Assembly: GCF_000328565.1 (NCBI RefSeq)
Contig: NC_019966.1
Span: forward strand, 2,728,001-2,792,000
Source of the DNA: Mycobacterium sp. JS623
GTDB taxonomy: Bacteria; Actinomycetota; Actinomycetes; Mycobacteriales; Mycobacteriaceae
Direction of reading: 5' to 3'
DNA length: 64,000 bases
Of this stretch, positions 11,457-19,367 are shown piece after piece; positions within the stretch are counted from its first letter, which is position 1, and each line of letters starts with the position of its first letter. The notes under the pieces are model-generated. The model ran no database searches. It saw nothing but the letters and a program-made list of their open reading frames with translations, and was not told where the DNA came from. Made by a program: the position numbers and the translations under genes.

Positions 11457-12020
11457 CTACTCCTCGCGGCGTGCCTCGGTGGGCGCGGTTTCGGCGCCGC
11501 CGTCGTGGCGCACCGCTGCGAAGACGTCAGTGTCGGCGCGGTCTTGTTCTTGCTCTGCGGCGGCCTCGGCCAGGCCGTGATGCTTGCGCGGCTGCTTTTC
11601 GAGGTTGCGGTCGATCATCCAGCGACCGATTGCAACGCCGGCGATCGCGAACAGGAACACCAACAGCGCCGTGAACGCCGCGAACGTGGTGACCTCGTTG
11701 AGCAGCGCTTCCACGTAGAGGCTCTTGTAGAACAGCGAGATGAACCATGCCACCGCGCCGCTCACCACGCCCGCGAACAGGCCGGCCAGCAGCCACGTCA
11801 TCGCAAGGTCTCCTCGCCGGTCGGGGTCGGGGTTGGCCTTGGCGTCGGCTTGACCGTCGAGAAGGCCCCAGATGAAGACCGCGATCGCGAAGAGCACGAC
11901 CAGCACGATGCTGATCAATCCCGCCTTGGTCTCCCACGCATTGATCAACGCCCCTTGCAGCAATCGGACAATCACCATCAGGGCCGCGAACACCAGTCCG
12001 CGCAGTAACCACTTGCTCAT
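11457..12020 (-). CDS. B-4DMT-type four-helix membrane protein
   Basis: A 187-residue membrane protein with four hydrophobic helices, in two pairs separated by a charged loop (DGQADAKANPDPDRRGD). It has a hydrophilic acidic C-terminal tail of about 50 residues (AAAEQEQDRADTD). The place next to aroQ and pepQ matches M. tuberculosis Rv2536, and the family has been described as B-4DMT transporters, half-size relatives of drug/metabolite transporters. No substrate is known. The ATG at 12020 follows a good ribosome site on the reverse strand (AGGAG about 8 bases upstream); the frame continues upstream without such a site. The gene is divergent from pepQ and convergent with aroQ. Confidence 0.75.
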   Translation of the reverse strand: MSKWLLRGLVFAALMVIVRLLQGALINAWETKAGLISIVLVVLFAIAVFIWGLLDGQADAKANPDPDRRGDLAMTWLLAGLFAGVVSGAVAWFISLFYKSLYVEALLNEVTTFAAFTALLVFLFAIAGVAIGRWMIDRNLEKQPRKHHGLAEAAAEQEQDRADTDVFAAVRHDGGAETAPTEARREE

Positions 12021-12106
12021 GCCTCGACTCCTTCTCGCTCCGGTCCTCGCTCGTTGTCGGCTTCGGAGCTCATGGGGCCACACCTTAGCGAGTAGGTTCT
12101 TCAACC

Positions 12107-13192
12107 GTGACTATTTCACAGCGCCGGGACCGTCTGCGCCAGCGACTGGCCGACGCCGAACTGGACGCGATGCTGATATCTGACCTGGTCAACGTGCGTT
12201 ACCTGTCTGGTTTCACAGGTTCGAACGCGGCATTGCTCATTCGTGTCGACAGCGAAACGCCGGTGCTGGCCACCGACGGACGCTATCGAACGCAGGCCGC
12301 ACAGCAGGCCCCCGACGCGGAGGTCGTGATCGAGCGGGCGTGCGGGCCACATCTGGCCGCGCGTGCCGCCGCAGACGGAGCTCGTCGGGTCGGCTTCGAG
12401 AGCCACGTGGTGACCGTCGACGGGTTCGCGACGTTGCGCAAGGCCGCAGGCGACCAGGTGGAGCTGGTTCGGGCCGCAGGCACGGTGGAGGCGCTGCGCG
12501 AGGTCAAGGACGCGGGCGAGATCGCCCTGCTGCGACTCGCATGCGAGGCAGCCGACGCCGCGCTCACCGATCTCGTTGAACGCGGTGGGCTGTGCGCGGG
12601 CCGGACAGAGAAAGAGGTAGGCCGCGAACTCGAGGCGTTGATGCTCGACCACGGCGCTGATGGCGTGTCGTTCGAAACCATCGTGGCCGCAGGCGCCAAC
12701 TCGGCGATCCCGCATCATCGGCCGACGGACGCGGTGTTGGCGGCGGGCGACTTCGTCAAGATCGACTTCGGTGCGCTGGTCTGCGGCTACCACTCCGATA
12801 TGACTCGCACCTTTGTGCTGGCGCCTGCCGCGCAGTGGCAGCTCGACGTCTATGAACTGGTCGCTACAGCCCAGCGGGCCGGCCGTGACGCGCTCGCACC
12901 GGGCGTCACGCTCAAGGATGTCGACGCAGCGTCGCGGCAGGTCATCGCCGACGCGGGTTATGCCGACAACTTCAGCCACGGGCTCGGCCATGGCGTCGGG
13001 TTACAGATCCACGAAGCGCCGGGGATCAGCGCTTCGGCCGCCGGTACACTGCTTGCTGGCTCTGCGGTCACCGTTGAGCCAGGTGTCTATCTGCCCGACC
13101 GCGGCGGTGTCCGCATTGAGGACACGCTGGTCGTCGGCGACAAGGCCCCCGACTTACTCACCCGGTTCCCCAAAGAACTGGCGATCCTCTAG
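12107..13192 (+). CDS. pepQ: M24-family Xaa-Pro peptidase
   Basis: A 361-residue metallopeptidase of the M24 (pita-bread) family, annotated as PepQ or cytoplasmic aminopeptidase P, cleaving X-Pro bonds. An N-terminal creatinase-like domain (about 1-125) starts with [16 protein letters not shown]. The catalytic domain shows all five expected metal ligands: Asp in VKIDFG, Asp in HSDMTRTF, His in [12 protein letters not shown], Glu in VEPGVY, and Glu in RIEDT. Start GTG at 12107. It lies 14 bases before efp, the same arrangement as Rv2535c-Rv2534c, and the two are probably co-transcribed. Confidence 0.93.
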   Translation: MTISQRRDRLRQRLADAELDAMLISDLVNVRYLSGFTGSNAALLIRVDSETPVLATDGRYRTQAAQQAPDAEVVIERACGPHLAARAAADGARRVGFESHVVTVDGFATLRKAAGDQVELVRAAGTVEALREVKDAGEIALLRLACEAADAALTDLVERGGLCAGRTEKEVGRELEALMLDHGADGVSFETIVAAGANSAIPHHRPTDAVLAAGDFVKIDFGALVCGYHSDMTRTFVLAPAAQWQLDVYELVATAQRAGRDALAPGVTLKDVDAASRQVIADAGYADNFSHGLGHGVGLQIHEAPGISASAAGTLLAGSAVTVEPGVYLPDRGGVRIEDTLVVGDKAPDLLTRFPKELAIL

Positions 13193-13206
13193 GAGAACGA
13201 CCGACC

Positions 13207-13770
13207 GTGGCATCGACCGCCGACTTCAAGAATGGGCTCGTCCTGCAGATCGATGGCCAGCTGTGGCAGATCGTCGAGTTCCAGCACGTCAAGCCAGGCA
13301 AGGGGCCGGCCTTCGTCAGGACCAAGCTGAAGAACGTGCTGTCCGGCAAGGTCGTCGACAAGACTTACAACGCCGGCGTCAAGGTCGAGACCGCGACCGT
13401 CGACCGGCGCGACCACACCTACCTGTACCGCGACGGGTCGGACTTCGTGTTCATGGACTCCCAGGACTACGAGCAGCACCACCTGCCCGAGTCGCTGGTC
13501 GGTGACGCCGCCAAGTACCTACTCGAGAGCATGCCGGTGCAGATCGCGTTCCATGACGGCGCGCCGCTGTATCTGGAGCTGCCGGTGACCGTCGAGCTGG
13601 AGGTCACCCACACCGAGCCGGGACTGCAGGGCGATCGGTCGAGCGCAGGCACCAAGCCGGCCACCGTCGAGACCGGTGCCGAGATCCAGGTGCCGCTGTT
13701 CATCAACACCGGCGACAAGCTGAAGATCGACTCCCGCGACGGCAGCTACTTGGGCCGCGTTAATGCCTGA
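13207..13770 (+). CDS. efp: translation elongation factor P
   Basis: EF-P binds stalled ribosomes between P and E sites and promotes peptide bond formation at polyproline stretches. The 187-residue length is standard, with KOW-like, OB and C-terminal domains. The tip loop reads [12 protein letters not shown] with Lys32. The palindromic PGKGP loop is typical of actinobacterial EF-P, reported in Corynebacterium to work without lysine modification; no modifying enzyme gene (epmA, epmB, ymfI) is seen nearby. The C-terminal signature [15 protein letters not shown] is present. GTG start, 14 bases after pepQ and 20 bases before nusB. Confidence 0.97.
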   Translation: MASTADFKNGLVLQIDGQLWQIVEFQHVKPGKGPAFVRTKLKNVLSGKVVDKTYNAGVKVETATVDRRDHTYLYRDGSDFVFMDSQDYEQHHLPESLVGDAAKYLLESMPVQIAFHDGAPLYLELPVTVELEVTHTEPGLQGDRSSAGTKPATVETGAEIQVPLFINTGDKLKIDSRDGSYLGRVNA

Positions 13771-13790
13771 CGGCATTGGGAGTCTGGTGA

Positions 13791-14270
13791 ATGCCTGACC
13801 GCAAGGGTGATCGGGGGCGGCATCAGGCCCGCAAACGCGCCGTCGACCTGCTGTTCGAGGCCGAGGCGCGGGGGCTTACCCCTGCCGAGGTTGCAGAAGC
13901 GCGAAATGCCTTGGCGGAGAAAGAGTCCGACGTCTCACCTCTGAATGCGTACACGGTGACGGTGGCACGCGGCGTCACCGAGAACGCCGCGCACGTCGAC
14001 GATCTCATCTCCGCGCATCTGCAGGGCTGGACGCTCGAGCGGCTGCCCGCGGTCGACAGAGCGATTCTGCGGGTGGCGGTGTGGGAGTTGTTGCACGCCG
14101 ACGATGTACCCGAGCCGGTCGCAGTTGACGAGGCCGTGGAGTTGGCCAAGCAGTTGTCCACCGACGACTCACCGGGTTTCGTCAACGGCGTGCTGGGACA
14201 AGTGATGCTGGTGACGCCACAGATCCGGGCGGCTTCAGCGGCGATGCGGGGGACAAGCGAGGGCAGCTGA
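13791..14270 (+). CDS. nusB: transcription antitermination factor NusB
   Basis: A 159-residue all-helical NusB that pairs with NusE (S10) at boxA RNA to build the rRNA antitermination complex. The N-terminus [19 protein letters not shown] and the C-terminal part [18 protein letters not shown] and [26 protein letters not shown] are diagnostic. The ATG follows GTGA with modest Shine-Dalgarno support (GGGAGTCTGG). The stop TGA shares its last base with the following ATG, so the next gene is coupled. Order efp-nusB-unknown equals Rv2534c-Rv2532c. Confidence 0.96.
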   Translation: MPDRKGDRGRHQARKRAVDLLFEAEARGLTPAEVAEARNALAEKESDVSPLNAYTVTVARGVTENAAHVDDLISAHLQGWTLERLPAVDRAILRVAVWELLHADDVPEPVAVDEAVELAKQLSTDDSPGFVNGVLGQVMLVTPQIRAASAAMRGTSEGS

Positions 14271-14812
14271 TGGGCATACCGCAGGATTGGGCGCCGTACT
14301 CCAGTGTCGAGGAGGCAGCCAGGGTGTACCTGCGTGACCCCGAGCTTGCTCTGGACCAAATCCGTTCGGTGATTGACCTTTCCGCGATCAAGTCGTTCAT
14401 CATGTCGCGCGGTTCGAGCGAGGAGTCGTGGGGCGAGGCGCTGTGGCAAGAGGTGATCCTCACCGACGGCCAGCGGCTGATCATGTGGCGCGCCGATGAC
14501 GAGCTGGCAGGTGCGGACGATCGCGAGCGTCGCATCCTGAACGCGTCGGTGCGAACCATCCTGCTGTCGACGATCACCGACCATGTGCTGACCGCCGAGT
14601 ACGAGGTACTCGGCGACGACACCCGGCGACTGTCCGAGGTGCGGCTGCGGATGTATACCCAGCTCGTCACGCGGTCGCGGCAGAAGTCCGCCACCGAAAG
14701 CGATATCTACTGCGAATCGTTTCGCTATTACAAGTCCGTCGACAACGGCGGCCTGGCCCAGATGCAACGACTATTGCAGTTCGGCCGGGTGCTCTCGCGC
14801 TGCATGCAATAA
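14270..14812 (+). CDS. conserved mycobacterial protein of unknown function (Rv2532c-like)
   Basis: A 180-residue soluble protein with no domain I recognise. It is mostly helical by eye, with a central beta-rich stretch (EVILTDGQRLIMWRADDEL) and HVLTAEYEVLGDDTRRLSEVRLRMYTQL. There is no signal peptide, membrane segment or obvious catalytic motif. Its ATG overlaps the nusB stop by one base, so it is expressed with nusB. M. tuberculosis Rv2532c occupies the same position, suggesting a conserved gene with a role linked to the translation/transcription operon, but no function should be assumed. It ends just before the repeat-flanked DUF559 gene. Confidence 0.75.
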   Translation: MGIPQDWAPYSSVEEAARVYLRDPELALDQIRSVIDLSAIKSFIMSRGSSEESWGEALWQEVILTDGQRLIMWRADDELAGADDRERRILNASVRTILLSTITDHVLTAEYEVLGDDTRRLSEVRLRMYTQLVTRSRQKSATESDIYCESFRYYKSVDNGGLAQMQRLLQFGRVLSRCMQ

Positions 14813-14828
14813 CTTAGCTATGCCGAGC

Positions 14829-14883
14829 GTGCGTGTCTGCGCGCCGACACGCCGCAAATCGCGTGCATTTCGTGCACGCTCAC
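14829..14883 (+). repeat. left 55-nt arm of inverted repeat pair flanking a DUF559 gene
   Basis: This arm matches the reverse complement of 15857-15911 at 47 of 55 positions without gaps. Both ends are well conserved (first nine bases GTGCGTGTC, last ten CACGCTCAC with the base before). It holds two hairpins: GCGTGTC/GACACGC at 14831-14837 and 14846-14852, and GCGTGCA/TGCACGC at 14861-14867 and 14873-14879 with loop TTTCG. It is neither IS-like nor followed by a T-tract. It begins 16 bases after the preceding stop. Confidence 0.85.
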
Positions 14884-14960
14884 GGCCGCCGACTGTGCAC
14901 AATCGCGCACTCATCCACAGATGACTACTCCGGGTCTACCGTCCTTGTCAGCCGGTTTAG

Positions 14961-15860
14961 ATGATCCTGGCCATGAATCCCGAACTAGCGGAACTCTTCT
15001 ACAACCAAGGCGGCGTGGCCACAAGCGGTCAAATTCTGGCCCGCACTACGAGGCGCCGTTTCGCGGCGGCTGTCAATTGCGGTGTCCTGGAGAGGATGTG
15101 GCAAGGAATCTACTGCGCCGGCGAGCCGACGGACGAGCTGAGGCTTCGCGGCCTAGACCTGTCGAGTGGCAAATCTGTACCCGTGTGCCTCGGTACCGCC
15201 GCGGCGATTTACGGTTTCGACACCGAGGGCACCGTCGACCTACATGTGCTGAATCCGGCCGGCGGACAGCTGCGTAACGCTGACGGGCTGGTGGTGCATC
15301 GGCGCGACGGCGCTCCTCTCGTGATGGTCGACGGACGACTGGCAACGTCTGCTGGGTGGACGGCTGTCGAGGTCGCCCGTGCGCAGCGTCGGCCGCGGGC
15401 GCTCGCAACGCTGGATGCCGCGCTGCGCAGTGAATCGTGTAGTCGCGCCGAGATGTGGCGCGCGGCCGTCGAGCAGGCCCGGCGGCGCGGCATCGTTGCG
15501 GTGCGCGAGCTGATCCCGCTCGCCGATGCGCTCGCGGAATCACCGATGGAAAGCGAAGCGCGGCTCGCGATGATCGACGGTGGGCTGCCGATCCCGAAAC
15601 TGCAATACGAGATCATCGACGGCAATGGTGAGCGCAGGCGCGTCGACTTCGCGTGGCCGCAATACCGGATCGCGGTCGAGTATGACGGCGTCGACTGGCA
15701 TAGCCAGCCCGACGCCATGAAGCGCGACCGCCGACGGCGCGCGGCTCTGGAAGCGGTCGGATGGATCGTCATCCCCATCGTGTTCGAGGATGTCCGTCAC
15801 CGGCCATGGGAGTTCATCGCGATGATTGCCAAGCAGTTGTGTCACGCTCGGGCGGCGTGA
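14961..15860 (+). CDS. DUF559 (Vsr-like nuclease fold) protein with AbiEi-like N-terminus
   Basis: A 299-residue protein. The N-terminal 60 residues (FYNQGGVATSGQILARTTRRR, VLERMWQGIYCAG) resemble the winged-helix AbiEi/DUF4095-type antitoxin domain. The C-terminal about 90 residues match DUF559, related to Vsr and other PD-(D/E)xK endonucleases: Asp229 in RRVDFAWP, then VEYDG with Glu240 and Asp242, DWHSQ, a basic helix RDRRRRAALEAVGW and a final strand IVIPI. ATG at 14973 is an alternative start. Such genes are common in mycobacteria and of unknown role. The gene sits alone between two inverted 55-nt repeats; its stop codon lies inside the right arm. No partner toxin or methylase is adjacent. 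Confidence 0.8.
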   Translation: MILAMNPELAELFYNQGGVATSGQILARTTRRRFAAAVNCGVLERMWQGIYCAGEPTDELRLRGLDLSSGKSVPVCLGTAAAIYGFDTEGTVDLHVLNPAGGQLRNADGLVVHRRDGAPLVMVDGRLATSAGWTAVEVARAQRRPRALATLDAALRSESCSRAEMWRAAVEQARRRGIVAVRELIPLADALAESPMESEARLAMIDGGLPIPKLQYEIIDGNGERRRVDFAWPQYRIAVEYDGVDWHSQPDAMKRDRRRRAALEAVGWIVIPIVFEDVRHRPWEFIAMIAKQLCHARAA

Positions 15861-15911
15861 GCGTGCGCGGAATGCACACGAAATGCGGCGTGTCAGCGTG
15901 CGGACACGCAC
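15857..15911 (-). repeat. right 55-nt arm of inverted repeat pair flanking a DUF559 gene
   Basis: Reverse-strand copy of the 14829-14883 repeat (47/55 identity). The GCGTGTC/GACACGC stem is kept exactly. In the second hairpin the arms have drifted yet still pair through a G-T wobble (CGTGTGC with GCGCACG on the reverse strand), which hints at selection on structure. The arm includes the DUF559 stop codon at 15858-15860. The remaining 160 bases to the GntR gene show nothing else recognisable. Confidence 0.85.
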
Positions 15912-16071
15912 GGTCGCGGTAGTTGAGCGACGGCTTTAAGCTCAGCGCGATTGTAAATTCTTCGCCGGCACGGGCTGGCGCAATAGCCACGCCCGCGCGG
16001 TCTTTTGCCTGGTAGCCGCCTGTCCACGGTGGCGGATTCAGTTAACCTGCGCCAACGTAGATTTCACGGCG

Positions 16072-16848
16072 ATGCGGCAGGCTTTCGCGCCTCTTAGCGT
16101 TCACGTCGTGTCAGCTGAGCCGACGCCGATCCGGCGGCCCCGCGCCGACCGTGCGCGGCAGGTCGCCGACGTGCTGCGGCATCAAATCCATGCCGGCGCC
16201 TACGACGACGGGCTGCCCACCGAACAGCAGCTGGCCGCCGAGTTCTTCGCCTCCCGTAATACCGTTCGCGAGGCGCTCGCGGTGCTCAAGAACGAAGGGC
16301 TGATCGACCGCGGGCGCAAGGTTGGCACCCACGTCGCAGTCCGCAAGTACGACCACGGCCTCGATGCCCTCGTCGGCCTGAAGGAGACTTTCAAGGACTA
16401 CGGCGAGGTGCACAACGATGTGCGGGCCGTCCTAAACGTGGCCGCGCCGCCCGCGGTCGCGCGCCGACTGCGGCTCGAACCGGGCGCACAGGTGGTTTTC
16501 ATCGAGCGGTTGCGCTATCTCGGCGACCTGCCGCTGTCTCTCGACCTGACGTACCTGGCGCCCGATATCGGCGCCGAGGTACTCGCGCACTCGCTAGAAA
16601 CCAACGACGTGTTCGCGCTCATCGAGCAGGTCAGCGGACAACGGCTGGGATCGGCAACGCTTGCGCTGGAGGCGGTTTCGGCCGATCCGCATTCCGCAGC
16701 GACGCTGCAGGTGCCCGACGGCGCGGCTCTGCTGATGCTGGAACGTCTCACCAGCCTCGACGACGGCAGGCCCGTCGACCTCGAATACATCCGGATGCGT
16801 GGTGACCGAATCACCATGCGCGGCAGCCTGATCAGGAGCGAATCATGA
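16072..16848 (+). CDS. GntR-family regulator with UTRA domain (HutC subfamily)
   Basis: A 258-residue transcription factor. The winged HTH (RQVADVLRHQIHAGAYDDG, LPTEQQLAAEFFASRNTVREAL, LKNEGLIDRGRKVGTHV) is classic GntR. The C-terminal half (about 110-258) has the UTRA pattern VVFIERLRYLGDLPLSLDLTYLAP and YIRMRGDRITMRGSL, a small-molecule binding fold. A GTG at 16108 is an alternative start that would drop 12 residues. The stop overlaps the ferredoxin ATG (ATGA), so the regulator is translated with the ABC/flavoprotein unit it presumably controls. The effector may be the transported substrate; no operator was identified with confidence in the upstream gap. Confidence 0.9.
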   Translation: MRQAFAPLSVHVVSAEPTPIRRPRADRARQVADVLRHQIHAGAYDDGLPTEQQLAAEFFASRNTVREALAVLKNEGLIDRGRKVGTHVAVRKYDHGLDALVGLKETFKDYGEVHNDVRAVLNVAAPPAVARRLRLEPGAQVVFIERLRYLGDLPLSLDLTYLAPDIGAEVLAHSLETNDVFALIEQVSGQRLGSATLALEAVSADPHSAATLQVPDGAALLMLERLTSLDDGRPVDLEYIRMRGDRITMRGSLIRSES

Positions 16849-17072
16849 CGCTGGTGAACCAACGCACCGATGTTCCGGTGACGATCGACGAATCCTTGTG
16901 TATCGAGGGCTGCACGCTCTGCGTCGACATCTGTCCGCTCGACTCGCTGGCGATCAACCCGGACAACGGCAAGGCCTACATGCATGTCGACGAGTGTTGG
17001 TACTGCGGGCCCTGCGCCGCCCGCTGCCCCACCGGCGCCGTCACCGTCAACATGCCCTATCTGATCCGGTAA
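16845..17072 (+). CDS. 2[4Fe-4S] ferredoxin, AprB-like
   Basis: A 75-residue electron carrier with two iron-sulfur motifs. The first is Cys19-x3-Cys23-x2-Cys26-x3-Cys30-Pro, one residue longer than the usual CxxCxxC. The second is Cys51-x2-Cys54-x2-Cys57-x3-Cys61-Pro. The widened first motif and short length recall the beta subunit of adenylylsulfate reductase (AprB) without its C-terminal tail. A flavoprotein that resembles AprA is encoded at the end of the same operon, so it is the likely electron partner. The ATG overlaps the gntR stop; the binding-protein gene starts 10 bases after the stop. Confidence 0.88.
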   Translation: MTLVNQRTDVPVTIDESLCIEGCTLCVDICPLDSLAINPDNGKAYMHVDECWYCGPCAARCPTGAVTVNMPYLIR

Positions 17073-17082
17073 GGACCCCACC

Positions 17083-18510
17083 GTGAGACAACTGATTCGA
17101 TTTGTAGCCCTGGCCACTGCGCTTCTCCTCGCCGCCACCGGCTGCTCACTGGACGCCACCAGCCAATCCTCCGGCAACGTCGTCAATGTCGTCATCGGCT
17201 ACCAGTCGAAGACCATCAACACCGTCACCGCAGGGACATTGCTGCGCGCGCAGGGATATCTGGAGCGCCGGCTGGCCGACATCACCAGCCGGACCGGAAC
17301 CAAGTACAACGTGACGTGGCAGGACTACGACACGGGTGCACCCATCACCGCGCAGATGGTCGCCGAGAAGATCGATATCGGCTCGATGGGCGACTACCCG
17401 ATGTTGATCAATGGCTCCAAGACCCAGGCCAACGACCGCGCGCGCACCGAGATCGTCTCGGTGACCGGCTACAACCCCAAGGGCGTACTGAACATGGTTG
17501 TGGTGGCGCCTAATTCGCCTGCACAGAAACTCTCCGATCTCCAAGGTCAGAAGGTATCTGCCAGTGTCGGATCGGCAGGCCACGGCACGCTCGTGCGGGC
17601 GCTGTCCAACGCGGGCCTGGACCCCAAGAGCGGGGTCGAGGTGCTCAACCAGCAGCCACAGGTCGGCGCGTCAGCATTGGAATCCGGTCAGGTCCAGGGG
17701 CTTTCGCAGTTTGTGGCATGGCCAGGTCTGCTGGTCTTTCAGGGCAAGGCCAAGCTGCTGTACGACGGGGCCGAGCTGAACTATCCCACCTTGCACGGTG
17801 TTGTCGTCCGACGTGCGTACGCCGCCGAACATCCAGAAGTGCTCGACGCCTTCCTGCAGGCGCAACTCGACGCCACTGACTTCCTCAACTCCAAGCCACT
17901 GGAAGCAGCCAAGATCGTCGCCGACGGCAGCGGCCTGCCCCAGGAAGTCGTCTACCTCTACAACGGCCCAGGCGGCACCTCGTTCGATACGACGCTCAAG
18001 CCGTCATTGGTCGACGCGCTCAAAGGCGATGTGCCCTATCTGAAGTCGATCGGCGACTTCGCCGACCTCGACGTCGCCGGCTTCGTCCAGGACGCTCCTT
18101 TGAAGGCCGCATTCGCGACGCGAAACCAGGACTACGGCAAGGCCGTAGCCGCCACGACGAACCCGTCGGTGCTCGGCGGTACCGACCCGGTCTGCAACAC
18201 GCCTGTCGACAATCCCGCGCGGGCCAGTGAACTCTGGCTCGACGGAGCGTCGGCCACGCAGCCCGCGGCCAGCCCGACCTGCCTGCTCAAGGCCGTTCGC
18301 GAGGCCACCGCCAACGGTTCGAAGGTCCGCGCCGCCTACGTTCCCGACACCGATCTCGGTACGCGGTGGTTCGCCGACAAGGCGTCGTGGGTGCGCGACG
18401 GCCAGAACTACCTACCGTTCGGCACCCCAGCTGGGGCCCAGCGACACGTTGCAGCCCATCCCGGAAGTACGGCGGTGGATTACCAAGAGGCGTTGGCGGG
18501 CGCCGTATGA
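17083..18510 (+). CDS. lipoprotein ABC substrate-binding protein (SsuA/TauA-like) with C-terminal NosL-like domain
   Basis: A 475-residue lipoprotein: signal peptide with lipobox LAATGC and lipidated Cys21. Residues about 35-360 are a periplasmic binding protein of the NMT1/SsuA type (VVIGYQSKTINTV, KIDIGSMGDYPML, VVVAPNSPAQKLSDLQGQKV, QFVAWPGLLVF). Residues about 365-475 look like a NosL domain: VCNTPVDNP at 370, AYVPDTDLGTRWFADKASWV, YLPFGTPAGAQRHVAAHPG, and DYQEAL at the end. NosL is a Cu(I)-binding lipoprotein domain of nitrous oxide reductase maturation; the PMG of NosL reads PFG here, so a Met ligand seems lost. Substrate unknown: sulfonate-type by family, metal-linked by the fused domain. 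Confidence 0.85.
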   Translation: MRQLIRFVALATALLLAATGCSLDATSQSSGNVVNVVIGYQSKTINTVTAGTLLRAQGYLERRLADITSRTGTKYNVTWQDYDTGAPITAQMVAEKIDIGSMGDYPMLINGSKTQANDRARTEIVSVTGYNPKGVLNMVVVAPNSPAQKLSDLQGQKVSASVGSAGHGTLVRALSNAGLDPKSGVEVLNQQPQVGASALESGQVQGLSQFVAWPGLLVFQGKAKLLYDGAELNYPTLHGVVVRRAYAAEHPEVLDAFLQAQLDATDFLNSKPLEAAKIVADGSGLPQEVVYLYNGPGGTSFDTTLKPSLVDALKGDVPYLKSIGDFADLDVAGFVQDAPLKAAFATRNQDYGKAVAATTNPSVLGGTDPVCNTPVDNPARASELWLDGASATQPAASPTCLLKAVREATANGSKVRAAYVPDTDLGTRWFADKASWVRDGQNYLPFGTPAGAQRHVAAHPGSTAVDYQEALAGAV

Positions 18511-19367
18511 CGACCGCCGATGCCGTCGTCCCGGGTGTACTCGAGCCGGTAAGCGCGCGGCCGGCGGTTCTACGCCCGCGGTCGAACCCACAATGGCGCC
18601 GTCGGCTCGTGCGCCTGGCATCGGTCATCACGGCCATCGGCCTCTGGCAGCTGCTCACCGCCAACCACGTCCGGATGTGGCTACGGTTCGACACGTTGCC
18701 CACGGTCACGCAGATCGCCACGGCATTCGTGGATCGCCTTGGCACCCAGGCATACTGGCTCGACCTCGGCCAGTCGCTGATCCGGATCTTGACCGGTTTC
18801 GGGTTGGCCGCGGTCATCGGTGTTGGCACCGGGATCCTGCTCGGCCGGTCGGCGGTGTTCGCCGACGTGTTCGGTCCGTTGACCGAATTGGCGCGGCCCA
18901 TCCCGGCGATCGCGATCGTTCCGGTCGCGATCCTGCTGTTCCCGACCGACGAGGCCGGGATCGTGTTCATCACGTTCCTTGCGGCCTACTTCCCGATCAT
19001 GGTCAGCACCCGGCACGCCGTGCGCGCATTGCCGACGATCTGGGAGGACTCGGTGCGCACCTTCGGAGGCAACAGCTGGGATGTGCTGCGGCGCGTAGTG
19101 CTGCCCGGCATCCTGCCCGGGTTGTTCGGGGGGCTCTCTGTCGGCATGGGTGTGGCGTGGATCTGCGTGGTATCCGCCGAGATGATCTCGGGGCGACTGG
19201 GTGTGGGCTACCGCACCTGGCAGGCCTACACGGTGCTCAGCTATCCCGACGTGTTCGTCGGCATCATCACGATCGGCGTGCTCGGCTTCGCGACCGCTGC
19301 GGCCGTCGAACTGATCGGCAGGCGGGCCACCCGTTGGCTGCCCCGCGGTGAGGAGAACGTGCGATGA
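18507..19367 (+). CDS. ABC transporter permease (SsuC/TauC type)
   Basis: A 286-residue inner-membrane permease of the BPD_transp_1 class, six predicted helices. The ATPase-coupling loop reads EDSVRTFGGNSWDVLRRVVLPGILPGLFGG (split: EDSVRTFGGNSWD then VLRRVVLPGILPG), equivalent to the EAA motif of sulfonate and nitrate permeases. The ATG at 18507 overlaps the binding-protein stop (ATGA); the open frame continues upstream inside that gene and is ignored. Its own stop overlaps the ATPase ATG in the same way, so binding protein, permease and ATPase are made as a set. Confidence 0.93.
   Translation: MTTADAVVPGVLEPVSARPAVLRPRSNPQWRRRLVRLASVITAIGLWQLLTANHVRMWLRFDTLPTVTQIATAFVDRLGTQAYWLDLGQSLIRILTGFGLAAVIGVGTGILLGRSAVFADVFGPLTELARPIPAIAIVPVAILLFPTDEAGIVFITFLAAYFPIMVSTRHAVRALPTIWEDSVRTFGGNSWDVLRRVVLPGILPGLFGGLSVGMGVAWICVVSAEMISGRLGVGYRTWQAYTVLSYPDVFVGIITIGVLGFATAAAVELIGRRATRWLPRGEENVR

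Noticed and set aside
14961..15860. AbiE-type abortive infection pair
   Set aside because: Only an AbiEi-like N-terminus is present; no AbiEii nucleotidyltransferase toxin gene is next to it.
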